A stretch of DNA of 64,000 bases, taken from Akkermansia muciniphila. Its GTDB lineage: Bacteria; Verrucomicrobiota; Verrucomicrobiia; Verrucomicrobiales; Akkermansiaceae. Both the position numbers and the translations under genes were made by a program. Each line of letters opens with the position of its first letter. Within the stretch, counting starts at the first letter, position 1. The notes beneath the pieces are model-generated. The model saw only the letters and a program-made list of their open reading frames with translations, did no database searches and was not told the origin of the DNA. Shown here piece by piece: positions 28,218 through 37,034 of this stretch. Where the stretch lies: assembly GCA_945860285.1 (NCBI GenBank), contig CAMAQB010000001.1, positions 62,001 through 126,000 on the forward strand, in the 5' to 3' direction.

Positions 28218-29225
28218 TCATGACTGGAATTTTTTCTCGATGAAACGATCACACAGCAGGGTCAGCACCCAGGTGATGAAGATATAGCAGGGGATTCTCA
28301 GGATGGTCGCGACGTGGGCATCAAGCTGAGGGTTCCAGAGAAACCAGAAAATTTTCCCCGCCATCAACGGCGCGAAGTTGTGGAAGAGATAGATGCCGTA
28401 GGACATGTGGCCTATCTTGACGAGGCGCGGGTTTTCGAGAAGTCGCGCGAGTATTCCGGTGCGGCCGGATGCGGCTCGTGCGATCAGCGATGCGAAGGCG
28501 ACAGCCAGCAGTGTTTGCTGAAAATAGCCGCCGCCGTGCGAGGGAACGTTCATTTGCCATAGACGATAGAAATAAAAATAGCCGCACAATGCCAGCATGC
28601 CCGCGATGTCGGTCGAGCGGTTGGGGAGTATCACACCGCGGCGCATCCACACCGCCAGCAGCGAGCCGATGGCGAAATCGTCGATCATTTTCAAAGGATT
28701 CAAATTGATGGAGGGTACCTTTCCTTCCTCGATCAGATAGCGGGACAGCGGTGATATGCAAACCAGCAGCGGCAAGGCGGTCGTCATCCACCGTCTGGGG
28801 CAGAGCAGGATCACCAGTGGCCAGAAAATGTAATACTGCTGTTCAATCGCGAGTGTCCAGAAATGCGAAACGCTGTCGGGCCAGTAAGCAAGCTTCTGGA
28901 TAAGAAAGTTCTGCGTGTTGGTCAGCCAGTAGAGCGGATGATGAAGAATCGCCTCGCTCCCGCAGAGGGCGGCAACGGCGAGCGCCGCATAGTAGGCGGG
29001 GTAGATCCGCTTCAGCCTCTTGATGTGGAATTTTTTCAGGATGGCTCCGATCGACATGCGATCCCTTTCATGCAGCAGTCCACGGGTCATGAGAAATCCG
29101 CTGAGCACGAAAAAGAAAAACAATCCTGCTTCGGTCGGGAAGCCCATTCGCCACGAAGCCGGCAACCAGTGGTGATAGACCACCCCGAACATCGCCACCG
29201 CACGCAGGCTGTCCAACTGCGGCAT
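28218..29225 (-). CDS. Acyltransferase 3 family membrane protein (OafA/YrhL-like)
   Basis: A 335-residue integral membrane protein with about ten hydrophobic segments. The start MPQLDSLRAVAMFGVVYHHWLP carries the family's RAxA(I/M)xxVxxHH catalytic motif, with His near the end of the first membrane helix. Other family marks are LFFFFVLSGFLMTRGLL and HFWTLAIEQQYYIFWPL. Such enzymes move acetyl or other acyl groups to sugars of O-antigens, exopolysaccharides or peptidoglycan. ATG 29225 has an AGGA about eight bases upstream; a GTG at 29246 would add seven residues. There is no neighbouring polysaccharide cluster, so the acceptor is unknown. Confidence 0.9.
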   Translation of the reverse strand: MPQLDSLRAVAMFGVVYHHWLPASWRMGFPTEAGLFFFFVLSGFLMTRGLLHERDRMSIGAILKKFHIKRLKRIYPAYYAALAVAALCGSEAILHHPLYWLTNTQNFLIQKLAYWPDSVSHFWTLAIEQQYYIFWPLVILLCPRRWMTTALPLLVCISPLSRYLIEEGKVPSINLNPLKMIDDFAIGSLLAVWMRRGVILPNRSTDIAGMLALCGYFYFYRLWQMNVPSHGGGYFQQTLLAVAFASLIARAASGRTGILARLLENPRLVKIGHMSYGIYLFHNFAPLMAGKIFWFLWNPQLDAHVATILRIPCYIFITWVLTLLCDRFIEKKFQS

Positions 29226-29344
29226 ATGATTCCTGGTATCGCTCACACCGGAAGCCTGACAACAATTTTCGCGCTGACAAGCCGCGCTTTGTCCGTGGAT
29301 TTTTTTTCATTTCATCAGCCCTTGAAACATGCCACTCTTTTGCC

Positions 29345-29893
29345 ATGAGTGACAAGGGGATGAAAGTCCACAATATTGTATTGATCGGTTTCATGGGTTG
29401 TGGGAAATCAACCATAGGCCGTGAAATCAAACGCGCACTGGGCTTCCAGCTCATCGACACCGATGCCGAAATCGAGGCCCGCGCGGGCTGCAGGATCCCG
29501 GCGATCTTCGCTGCCGAGGGCGAACATGGTTTTCGCGAAAGGGAAAGCGCCCTGCTTGAGGAATTGCGCGCAAAGGACCTGCAGGGCACGGTGGTTTCCA
29601 CCGGCGGTGGGGCGATTCTCCGCGCCAAGAACCGCGATACTCTCCGCCAGATTGGCTATGTGGTTTGGTTGCGCGCCAACGCGGATACCATTTATCAGCG
29701 CACCAAAAACAGCCGCAGCCGACCCATCCTGCAAACGGCCGATCCGCGCCAGGTGATCGAGGAGCTGTTGACGCAACGAACACCGCTCTATCGGGATTGC
29801 GCGCATCTGGTCATCGATGTCGGCGGTCTCAATCGCGCGGAGATCGTCACCGGGATCGTCGAAAGCGCCCGCTATTTTTACTCCCAGTTGTAG
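29345..29893 (+). CDS. aroK: Shikimate kinase
   Basis: A 182-residue kinase of the shikimate pathway. The Walker A motif is GFMGCGKST at 15-23. DTDAEIE at 38-44 binds shikimate and magnesium, FRERES is the conserved shikimate-contact segment, and VVSTGGGAIL contains the glycine-rich loop. The lid arginine lies in SRSRPIL. Length is normal. An internal ATG at 29360 is an alternative start. The gene is followed after two bases by queG. Another shikimate pathway gene, a type I aroD, lies separately at 56741. Confidence 0.95.
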   Translation: MSDKGMKVHNIVLIGFMGCGKSTIGREIKRALGFQLIDTDAEIEARAGCRIPAIFAAEGEHGFRERESALLEELRAKDLQGTVVSTGGGAILRAKNRDTLRQIGYVVWLRANADTIYQRTKNSRSRPILQTADPRQVIEELLTQRTPLYRDCAHLVIDVGGLNRAEIVTGIVESARYFYSQL

Positions 29894-29895
29894 CA

Positions 29896-30933
29896 ATGAA
29901 GATGCCCGAAAATCATTCCCTGGAAAGCCAGGTTCGTGCGATGGCCGATCGGGCCGGGTTTGACGATTGTCGGTTTGCAAAAGCATCCCGCGCCACCCAT
30001 GCGGATTCCTATCTTGAATGGATCAATGCCGGGATGCACGGAGAGATGGCTTGGATGGAGCGCGGTCAGGACCGCCGCTGTGATCCACGGGTCGTTCTGA
30101 AAGACTGTGAGTCGGTCATCTGTCTGGCTCTGAATTACTACCCAGGTAGTAATTCAGGCAACGAAGGTTACCGCATCGCCCGCTACGCCTGGAACGAGGA
30201 CTATCATGAAATCATCGGCGGCATGCTGCGGCAGATCGACGGGGGATTGCAGTCTCTCGGCGGGGTGCAGCGGTATTATGTCGACACCGGACCGGTGCTG
30301 GAGCGCGATTTCGCCACGGACGCGGGATTGGGCTGGAATGGCAAAAGCACGGTGCAGATCCACCGCCGCTTCGGCACCTGGCTGTTTCTCGCGGAGATCC
30401 TAACAACACTGGAACTGCCCCCCGACCCGCCCGCGGTCGATCACTGCGGAAAATGCGTGCGATGCATCACGGCATGCCCCACGCAGGCAATCGTTAGCCC
30501 CCATCGCGTCGATGCCCGGCGCTGCATTTCCTATTTGACCATCGAACACAAGGGTTCCATTCCCGTGGAATTCCGCAGCGCCATCGGCGACCGGATTTAC
30601 GGCTGCGACGAGTGTCTGAACGTATGTCCCTGGAACCGCTTCGCTCAAGTCTCCCGGCAGGCCCGGTTCCACGCGCGGGCGGAAATTTTCCAGCACAAAC
30701 TTCGCGATTTTCTAAGCATTGATGACGGGGAGTTCCGTCGCATCTTTGCGAATTCCCCGATCAAACGCATCAAGCGCAATCGTTTCCTCCGCAATGTCTG
30801 TGTGGCGCTGGGCAATGTTGGCGACGCAGACGACTTGCCAGCCCTGCAACATGCCGCGAAGGACCCCGACCCTCTGATTGCCGAGCACGCGATGTGGGCG
30901 CTTGATCAGGTCGGTCAGCGCTGCGCGCCTTGA
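29896..30933 (+). CDS. queG: Epoxyqueuosine reductase
   Basis: A 345-residue cobalamin and iron-sulfur enzyme that performs the last step of queuosine synthesis in tRNA. The first 4Fe-4S cluster motif is CGKCVRCITACP with Cys184, 187, 190 and 194; the second lies around RCISYLTIEHKG and GCDECLNVCPWN. Asp130 in YYVDTGPVLER corresponds to the catalytic acid region. The C-terminus has HEAT-like helices (DPDPLIAEHAMWALDQVG). Start ATG 29896 lies two bases after the aroK stop, which suggests coupling. The product may act on the tRNA modified by genes elsewhere; no tgt or queA is in the window. Confidence 0.95.
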   Translation: MKMPENHSLESQVRAMADRAGFDDCRFAKASRATHADSYLEWINAGMHGEMAWMERGQDRRCDPRVVLKDCESVICLALNYYPGSNSGNEGYRIARYAWNEDYHEIIGGMLRQIDGGLQSLGGVQRYYVDTGPVLERDFATDAGLGWNGKSTVQIHRRFGTWLFLAEILTTLELPPDPPAVDHCGKCVRCITACPTQAIVSPHRVDARRCISYLTIEHKGSIPVEFRSAIGDRIYGCDECLNVCPWNRFAQVSRQARFHARAEIFQHKLRDFLSIDDGEFRRIFANSPIKRIKRNRFLRNVCVALGNVGDADDLPALQHAAKDPDPLIAEHAMWALDQVGQRCAP

Positions 30934-30939
30934 ACCCGG

Positions 30940-31548
30940 CTATTTTCGCATCGGCGCGGGAACTTCCACAACCCTCATGCCGGCAGCCTTTGCGGAGTCG
31001 ATCCCTGCGGGAGCATCCTCAAATGCCACACAGCTTTCGGGGGCGACACCCAAACGTCGTGCCGCTTCCAGGTAAATGTCGGGCGCCGGTTTGCCGTTGA
31101 TGACATCATCGGCGGTGATCACCTCGTCAAACCAGTCGGACACACCGACGATGTGCAGGGTTTTTTCAATGACAAATCGCGATCCACCGGTCGCGATGGC
31201 CATGGGCACCTTGCCGCGCAGACTGCGGGCGATTTCGGCGACTTCCTCGATCAACTCGATGCTGTGAAGCTTGCGCAGGAATGCCTCGCGTTTCGAAAGC
31301 GCAACCCGGGCGGGGTCCAGTTTCAATCCGTATTCGGCATTCAAATCCATCACGATGTCCTTGGTGGGCCTGCCACCCATGGCGTAGAAAACATCCTCCG
31401 CGAGCACGTTCGCCGCACCGTAGATCGCCAACGCCTCACACCAGGCCTCGAAATGCGCCGGCATGGTGTCGACGAGCGTGCCATCGCAGTCAAAAATTAC
31501 CGCTGCATAGTCTTGGTAGGGATTGATCAGGGAATCGATAGTCGCCAT
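30940..31548 (-). CDS. HAD-family phosphatase, beta-phosphoglucomutase-like
   Basis: A 202-residue HAD subfamily IA protein. Motif I is IFDCDGTLVDT (Asp20, Asp22). The cap helices include HFEAWCEALAIYG. Motif II is IATGGS, motif III has the lysine in INGKPAPDIYLEA and motif IV is AFEDAPAGIDSAKAAGM. This set fits beta-phosphoglucomutases and sugar-phosphate phosphatases such as YqaB. Phosphatase activity on a hexose or pentose phosphate is likely; the mutase role requires a second active-site Asp, which is the Asp22 seen. The gene is convergent with queG and is separated by six bases. Confidence 0.88.
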   Translation of the reverse strand: MATIDSLINPYQDYAAVIFDCDGTLVDTMPAHFEAWCEALAIYGAANVLAEDVFYAMGGRPTKDIVMDLNAEYGLKLDPARVALSKREAFLRKLHSIELIEEVAEIARSLRGKVPMAIATGGSRFVIEKTLHIVGVSDWFDEVITADDVINGKPAPDIYLEAARRLGVAPESCVAFEDAPAGIDSAKAAGMRVVEVPAPMRK

Positions 31549-31658
31549 GGCAGCAATCGGTCTATCAGAGAATCGAAAGTTGACAAGCGCCTGTTGGGGA
31601 AAATTCTTGAACGGAATCGGGACGGCGCATTTTTTGCTTCTGCAACGCCTCGTTCGTC

Positions 31659-31908
31659 CACGGCGATCAAGCTAGGGAAAGGATTGACAAGAAATGTCGC
31701 AATCAAAAGGCAGGGAACGATCTCCGAGCGTTCCGGTGGGGGACGGTCGCGGATCACCCTAACCTGATCTCCCTTCACCCCACGCCCTCGTGCGCCAAAA
31801 ACGCCGATGAGTCAGGAAGGAAGATGACCCGTCAACCATCCTGCCCCCACCGGATCGCCAGGAACAGCGATCCCTGCCTTTGAGCATCTCCCTGGCTTGA
31901 TCGCCGTG
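31659..31908. mobile_element. MITE-like element, copy 1
   Basis: A 250-bp non-coding element. Its left end CACGGCGATCAAGCTAGGGA is an inverted repeat (19 of 20 bases) of its right end. It is flanked by a perfect 10-bp direct repeat, CTCGTTCGTC, at 31649-31658 and 31909-31918, as expected for a target duplication made by transposition. Internal arms such as CCGGTGGGGG near 31732 and CCCCCACCGG near 31844 also pair, so the whole element could fold into one long imperfect hairpin. A second copy at 42887 is about 95 percent identical (13 differences). No transposase is encoded. The element sits 60 bp upstream of ispH and may affect its expression. Confidence 0.85.
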
Positions 31909-31968
31909 CTCGTTCGTCTCGTTTTCTTTGCTGGCAATTTCCCCGTTCTGGTCTACAAGTGCCCTGTC

Positions 31969-33216
31969 ATGTCGCAAACCACTGATCAAGCCACCAAACG
32001 CTCCCGGGTCAATGTGCGCAGGTCGGATGTGATGGAACTGGTGACCGCAGAGGTCGCGAGCCATTACAAATCATCGATGGTCGAGCGCCTGCGCGACATG
32101 CACGGGGAATTGGTCATTGGCAACACCACCCTGCGTCTCGCCCAGCAGTTCGGTTTTTGTTACGGCGTCGAGCGCGCCATCGATCTCGCCTACGCATCCC
32201 GCAAGGTGTTTCCGGAAAACCGCATTTACCTGATCGGCGAGATCATCCACAACCCGGAGGTCAACCGCCAGTTGGTGGACATGGGCATTGTCTCGCTGCC
32301 CTGGCAGGAGCTGAGCGAGGACTATGACAATCTGAACGCGGATGATGTCGTGATCGTGCCGGCCTTCGGAGCGCCAACTTCCTTCATGGATAAAATCGAT
32401 GCCAAGGGGTGTTACGTAGTTGACACCACTTGCGGCGATGTGATGAAAGTCTGGCGTCGGGTGCGCAGTTACGCGAAGGACAACTTCACCAGCGTCATCC
32501 ACGGCAAAGCGGTTCACGAGGAGACCCGGGCCACGGCATCGCGAGCCCTCGGCGAAAACGGCTGCGGGAATTATCTGATCATCCTGACTCTGGCGGATAC
32601 CGATTTTGTCTGCGAATACATTGCCGGAAAAGTCTCGCGTGAGGAATTCCTAAAGCGGTTCGATGGCGCGATTTCCCCTGGATTCGATCCCGATCTTCAT
32701 TTGGACCGCGTGGGCATCGCCAATCAGACGACCATGTTGAAAAGCGAGACGGAGGAGATCCAGAACCGGATCAAGTCCGCGATTCTGTCGCGCGACGGCG
32801 ACACGGGCCGGTTTCAAATGTTCGACACCATCTGCGGCGCGACCCAGGAGCGTCAGGACGCGCTATTTGACATGCTGCGCAAACCACTGGACCTGCTGCT
32901 GGTGGTGGGAGGATACAACAGTTCCAACACCGCCCATCTGGTGGAGATTGGCGAACAATCATTGCCTACGTTTTTCATCCGCAATGCCGAGTGTCTGGCG
33001 TCGTTGGAGAAGATCATCCATTACGATCTTCACGCGAAGCAGGAGATCGCCAGTTGCTATCCGGAAATCTTTTCCGGAGACAAGAGTGCCGTGATCGGCA
33101 TCACCGCCGGTGCCTCATGCCCTAACAATTTGATCGAAGACACCATAGTAAAGGTCTTTTTGATGCGGGGAATTCCGATAGAGCAGATTCACAACGCGCT
33201 TGTTGCCTCTGCTTGA
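31969..33216 (+). CDS. ispH: 4-hydroxy-3-methylbut-2-enyl diphosphate reductase
   Basis: A 415-residue iron-sulfur enzyme, the last step of the MEP isoprenoid pathway. The first cluster ligand is Cys64 in QQFGFCYGVERAID; the others lie in DTTCGDV and ASCPNN. The segments IIHNPEVNRQL and VVVGGYNSSNTAHLVEI-like (here LLVVGGYNSSNTAHL) are family marks. It is longer than E. coli IspH (about 316 residues) and resembles the long type found in cyanobacteria and plants, with an extended N-terminus and extra middle segment. Start ATG 31969 was preferred to an upstream start at 31897, which would lie inside the MITE. Its last 28 bases overlap rsmD tail to tail. Confidence 0.94.
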   Translation: MSQTTDQATKRSRVNVRRSDVMELVTAEVASHYKSSMVERLRDMHGELVIGNTTLRLAQQFGFCYGVERAIDLAYASRKVFPENRIYLIGEIIHNPEVNRQLVDMGIVSLPWQELSEDYDNLNADDVVIVPAFGAPTSFMDKIDAKGCYVVDTTCGDVMKVWRRVRSYAKDNFTSVIHGKAVHEETRATASRALGENGCGNYLIILTLADTDFVCEYIAGKVSREEFLKRFDGAISPGFDPDLHLDRVGIANQTTMLKSETEEIQNRIKSAILSRDGDTGRFQMFDTICGATQERQDALFDMLRKPLDLLLVVGGYNSSNTAHLVEIGEQSLPTFFIRNAECLASLEKIIHYDLHAKQEIASCYPEIFSGDKSAVIGITAGASCPNNLIEDTIVKVFLMRGIPIEQIHNALVASA

Positions 33217-33752
33217 TAAAGCAGAATCGCCGAGCTTCCATATTGTCGACGGTCAACCAGTTTCCAGTCGGGGTTTTCCGGCGCGGGAGTTTTTGACGAG
33301 ACCTCGGCATACAACATTCCGCCCTTTTCGAGGCGCGGCAGCAACAAGCCGGAGTCGAGGATTTTGCCGACCCATTCGGTGTCGAGAGGATGTTTCACAT
33401 ACGGTGGATCGGCGAAAATCAAATGATAGCGGATCAGGTCTTTTTTCAGGAAAGAAACCACCTCGGAATTGACCACCCGGCCATTTTGCAGTCGTGTCGT
33501 GTTCAGGTTCTCGCGGATGGTTTTGACAGCGTGTGTGCTTTCGTCCACAAAAGTGCATGATCCTGCCCCCCGGCTCAAGGCCTCCAGTCCGAGGGCCCCG
33601 GAGCCGGCGAAGAGATCGGCGACGCATGCGTCGATGACCAGATCGCCGAGTATTGAAAACATTCCCTGGCGCACGAAATCGGTCGTGGGCCGGGCTACGG
33701 CATGGGGTACTTTGATTGTCATCCGGCCCGCTTTTCCCGCAATGATTCTCAT
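33189..33752 (-). CDS. rsmD: 16S rRNA (guanine-N2)-methyltransferase RsmD
   Basis: A 187-residue SAM-dependent methyltransferase that modifies G966 of 16S rRNA. The N-terminus MRIIAGKAGRMTIKVP and RPTTDFVRQGMFSIL are typical. The SAM site is VADLFAGSGALGLEALSRGA starting near 44, and the catalytic motif is DPPY at 115-118. The start codon overlaps the stop of the upstream AsmA-like gene in an ATGA, so translation is coupled. The 3' end overlaps ispH on the opposite strand by 28 bp. Confidence 0.95.
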   Translation of the reverse strand: MRIIAGKAGRMTIKVPHAVARPTTDFVRQGMFSILGDLVIDACVADLFAGSGALGLEALSRGAGSCTFVDESTHAVKTIRENLNTTRLQNGRVVNSEVVSFLKKDLIRYHLIFADPPYVKHPLDTEWVGKILDSGLLLPRLEKGGMLYAEVSSKTPAPENPDWKLVDRRQYGSSAILLYQAEATSAL

Positions 33753-35197
33753 GGCCCGGTGACTGGGGTTTGTTGTTGGTAATGGGCGAAAATTTTCCGC
33801 ACATCCAACGGGGTTTTGCCAAGATCGAGGGAGATGAAAGGTTCTTCGATGCCCCCTCCTAACAGGAAATCGGCAACCCGCCGGTCCTCGTTCATGAAAT
33901 TTCCCATGGCAAATTTTACTCCGGGAATGATTTTCCCCACTCCTTCTTCCAGTACGCCGGCGGTGCTGCGCGAAGCGGTCAAGCGCACGATTCCGGCGAG
34001 CCGGCCATCGGCCAGAACCATGCCGTTGCCGAGCACCGCCATGTCGTCGCCCAGCGCCCGGAATTCAGTGCACTGGAGAATACCACGCGACAGGATCGTG
34101 CGGTATCGGGCAGTGATGAATTCGGCGCGATGGTTCTGCCACTGAGCGGACAGGCCGGTTGCTTGGGCGATCGATTCGCCATTCCATGTTGACGGTGCGA
34201 GCAGGTATCCGCCGATGCGATGGACTGATTCCATGCTGGAGGCGGTCAATGGCGCATCGGGAGTTTTCCACTCGGCGTTTTTTTGCAGTACTACCAACTG
34301 GAATGGCACGCCAGCGACGCGGGCGACCTGGGCTTTTGTTTGCCATGGCAATCCGAGGAAAGGAAATTCTAGCACGGGTGTTTCCAGCAAGGGTGCTTTC
34401 CATTGCAGTGGGATCTGTCGATTTTCTGCGAGGGGATTTTCAAAGGAAGCAATCCGGCCGATGGCCAGATTTCCCGCCGCCTCCTTGCCTTCAAAGGGCA
34501 CTGAGGCCTGAATGGAGGTGGCATCCACCAGCGCGCGGGCCGATTGTGCGTGGAAAATCGTCAACCGGGCATTGTTGACATGCAGCCATGTGGTTGGTTT
34601 TTGGATTGCGCTTGCTTGTGCCGATGGCTGTTGTGGAGGGGCAGCGGCGGGCGGGGTTGGAGGTGATGCCTGCGGCTTGGTTTCAGCAACCGCGCTCGTT
34701 GGTTCGGCGGCGGGAACACCCGGTGCTTTCGGCGCGGGCTCGGGCAGCAATGGAAGATTCGGTGTGTTTCGCCGCAATAAATCCACCAGCAGTTCAACGC
34801 TGATCATTAACTCCGGCGAGTCGACAGTGACGCGGGTGACATCGCGACGACCCTTGACCAGTTCGCCCCAAACCGGTTGCAGGGAAATTTTTTTCACGTG
34901 CAACAGCGGCGTGGGTATGAGTCCGCGAAGGGGCGCGGGCTGCTGCACGGCCAGATCCTCCAGCCAGAACTCTCCACCCGGCATCCAACCGGCGCGGACA
35001 AATGACGTTTCCAGGCCGATTTTTTTGCTGACTTTTGCGGAAATCCACCCGCAGCACCAGGGAATGCGCAACAGCGCGTTGCTCATTAGAAAAAACAGCA
35101 GCGGCAGCAAAAACAGACAGAGGGCGAGCCGGCGGGGCCATTTGCGGCCTCGCTTGCCTTGTTGCGCGGCTTCCACTGATTCCGTCGATTCATGCAT
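33749..35197 (-). CDS. AsmA-like membrane-anchored protein
   Basis: A 482-residue protein with a single N-terminal membrane helix (LALCLFLLPLLFFLMSNALL, about 25-44). A first beta-rich domain follows (GLETSFVRAGWMPGGEFWLEDLAV, PLLHVKKISLQPVW), with a pattern like AsmA/TamB N-terminal regions. Residues around 150-205 form a Pro/Ala/Gln-rich linker, then a second beta-rich domain ends with LLGGGIEEPFISLDLGKTPLDV. The architecture suggests an envelope protein that spans from the inner membrane into the periplasm, perhaps in lipid transfer, but similarity is by pattern only. It overlaps rsmD by four bases and may be cotranscribed with the exported protein gene upstream. Confidence 0.7.
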   Translation of the reverse strand: MHESTESVEAAQQGKRGRKWPRRLALCLFLLPLLFFLMSNALLRIPWCCGWISAKVSKKIGLETSFVRAGWMPGGEFWLEDLAVQQPAPLRGLIPTPLLHVKKISLQPVWGELVKGRRDVTRVTVDSPELMISVELLVDLLRRNTPNLPLLPEPAPKAPGVPAAEPTSAVAETKPQASPPTPPAAAPPQQPSAQASAIQKPTTWLHVNNARLTIFHAQSARALVDATSIQASVPFEGKEAAGNLAIGRIASFENPLAENRQIPLQWKAPLLETPVLEFPFLGLPWQTKAQVARVAGVPFQLVVLQKNAEWKTPDAPLTASSMESVHRIGGYLLAPSTWNGESIAQATGLSAQWQNHRAEFITARYRTILSRGILQCTEFRALGDDMAVLGNGMVLADGRLAGIVRLTASRSTAGVLEEGVGKIIPGVKFAMGNFMNEDRRVADFLLGGGIEEPFISLDLGKTPLDVRKIFAHYQQQTPVTGP

Positions 35198-35215
35198 GCG
35201 ACAATCGAAAACCGA

Positions 35216-36004
35216 TTATTTTTTCTTTGGTTTTGCTGGTGCCGGGGCGGTTTTTTTCGGAGCGGTTGCAGGAGCGGCTTTTGGCGGAGTGACGGGTTCT
35301 TTGGGAGCGGTCAACGCAACCCTGACCACTATGCTTTTGTCCAGCAACCGCGTTCCGGTCGAGGTGATCTCCTGGGCGCGATAGACGAGCAGCGCGTATT
35401 TGCCGTCGCTTGTTTTGCCCAGTGCGTAATTCTCCTTCACTTTGCTCAAACTCGTTTCTTCATCATACCGCCATTCCTGTCCCTTCCAGCCGCCGAGGAT
35501 GCTCATCGGGTCGGCCTCGATGTCGTCCAGTCGCTTGAGGATGCCGTTCGACGACTTCCAGTTGTCTTCCTTCGCGGAAAACCGCAGGGTGGAAAGTGGT
35601 GCCGCCGCGCCAGTGCCGATGATGTTCCAGCGATCGTTGGATGAGGGGCGCAGCAGCAGTCCGACTTCCTGGGCGACCTTGTATTCGCGTTTGTTCCAGA
35701 GTTCGATGTAAGCGGCGTATTCCTCCTTGGTGAGTCCGAGGTTTTCGTGAAAGGGCAGGGGCACGCCTGGTTTGGATGCCTTGGAGTATTCCGCAAACCA
35801 TTTGGGATTTTTTGTGGCGCTTTGTTCGACCTTGCTGATATATTTTTCGATGTCTGGCGGCGGCACCACAATCACAATTTCGGCCTTTGTGGGTTCGTTG
35901 GGTTTTAGAATCCCCTTGAACAACAGAGGTGCTTCCTGCGCGCGGGCGGTCAAGCAAAGGACCAAAGTCACTAGGAAATTGCAAGCGGTTTTTTTCATCA
36001 TCAT
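35216..36004 (-). CDS. Exported protein of unknown function with a Pro/Lys-rich tail
   Basis: A 262-residue protein with a signal peptide (KKTACNFLVTLVLCLTARAQ); three consecutive ATGs at 36004, 36001 and 35998 are possible starts. An upstream in-frame start at 36154 was rejected because it would put 50 residues before the signal. The mature part has a conserved-looking segment PFHENLGLTKEEYAAYIELWNKR and a C-terminal Ala/Pro/Lys tail (PKKTAPAPAKPKKK), which may bind a polyanion or membrane surface. No family was recognised. It lies 18 bp upstream of the AsmA-like gene and is divergent from the DUF1080 gene across 194 bp that should hold both promoters. Confidence 0.72.
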   Translation of the reverse strand: MMMKKTACNFLVTLVLCLTARAQEAPLLFKGILKPNEPTKAEIVIVVPPPDIEKYISKVEQSATKNPKWFAEYSKASKPGVPLPFHENLGLTKEEYAAYIELWNKREYKVAQEVGLLLRPSSNDRWNIIGTGAAAPLSTLRFSAKEDNWKSSNGILKRLDDIEADPMSILGGWKGQEWRYDEETSLSKVKENYALGKTSDGKYALLVYRAQEITSTGTRLLDKSIVVRVALTAPKEPVTPPKAAPATAPKKTAPAPAKPKKK

Positions 36005-36198
36005 AACACCTGTCACAGCGGACGGGGCCACTGTGGTGCAGGATTCTTTACAACTCAAGACACAATTCACACGAAAGATCATTGGTGTCCGCAGGCGGGC
36101 TGGTGTCCGCATCGGTTTAAACTCCCATCGACAATTCCATGGAAATTTTTTCACTATTGCATTGCAAATTCTCCACCGCGCTTTTTACTGAACGTGCA

Positions 36199-36993
36199 AT
36201 GAAACAATCTTTTTATATCTCAGTTTGTTCCCTCGGTGTCATGGCAGGCATTGTTCTTGCCGATGGGTTTGGGGTGAAGTCGGGCAATCCCAAACTTCCC
36301 GATTCTCCCTACGAAGTTCATGACGGTACGCGGCCGCAACCACGGGTGGTGGAAAATGCCGGAGCAGTGGTAGTGAAGCCGCCCGCCGATGCGAAAGTGT
36401 TGTTCGACGGCAAGAATCTTGATGCCTGGTCATCGGGCAAGGACGCGGCTGCCTGGCAGATCGTGGACGGTGCCATGGTTGCCGCAAAAACGGATGTTTC
36501 GACAAAAGAATCATTCGGTGCGATCCAGTTGCATGCCGAGTGGCGCTGTCCCGCCGGTCGGAAGGTGCACGACCAAGGCGGCGGCAACAGCGGGATTTTC
36601 CTGATGGGTCTCTATGAAGTGCAGGTCCTGCAAAGCCACAACAACAAAACCTATCCGGACGGCCAGGCCGCGTCGCTGTACGGGCAGTGTCCGCCGCTGG
36701 TGAATGCGACGACCAAACAGGGCGACTGGCAGAGTTACGACATCATCTTCACTCCGCCTGTTTATGATGGGGAAACCGTCAAGGAACCGGCCCGGGTGAC
36801 AATTCTTCACAACGGCATCGTGGTGCAGAACAACAAAGCATACCTCGGTCCTACTCAGCATAAGACATTGGCGAGTTATCCGAAAACACACCCGGCTACG
36901 GCACCGATCCGCCTCCAGTTCCACGGCGACTCCATGGAATACCGCAACTTCTGGGTCCGGCCCCTCGGCACATACGATCAAACGACCCCCTGA
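36199..36993 (+). CDS. Exported DUF1080 (3-keto-disaccharide hydrolase-like) protein
   Basis: A 264-residue protein with a signal peptide (MKQSFYISVCSLGVMAGIVLA). From about residue 75 it is a DUF1080 concanavalin-like jelly roll: KVLFDGKNLDAWSSG, AIQLHAEWRCPAGR, GGGNSGIFLMGLYEVQVLQS and PIRLQFHGDSMEYRNFWVRPL. The family is abundant in Planctomycetes and Verrucomicrobia and includes enzymes that cleave 3-keto-glycosides. Direct evidence for that activity here is lacking. ATG 36199 puts the signal peptide first; a start at 36139 would add 20 residues. The gene is 41 bp before the large lipoprotein gene and may share its transcript. Confidence 0.88.
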   Translation: MKQSFYISVCSLGVMAGIVLADGFGVKSGNPKLPDSPYEVHDGTRPQPRVVENAGAVVVKPPADAKVLFDGKNLDAWSSGKDAAAWQIVDGAMVAAKTDVSTKESFGAIQLHAEWRCPAGRKVHDQGGGNSGIFLMGLYEVQVLQSHNNKTYPDGQAASLYGQCPPLVNATTKQGDWQSYDIIFTPPVYDGETVKEPARVTILHNGIVVQNNKAYLGPTQHKTLASYPKTHPATAPIRLQFHGDSMEYRNFWVRPLGTYDQTTP

Positions 36994-37034
36994 TTTTTTC
37001 CCTGTACCCGATCCACCAAAGTTCCCCACATCTC

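Noticed and set aside
31659-31908. Short peptides encoded within the repeat elements
   Set aside because: The same frames occur in both copies only because the DNA is repeated; the sequences have no start signals or protein-like features.
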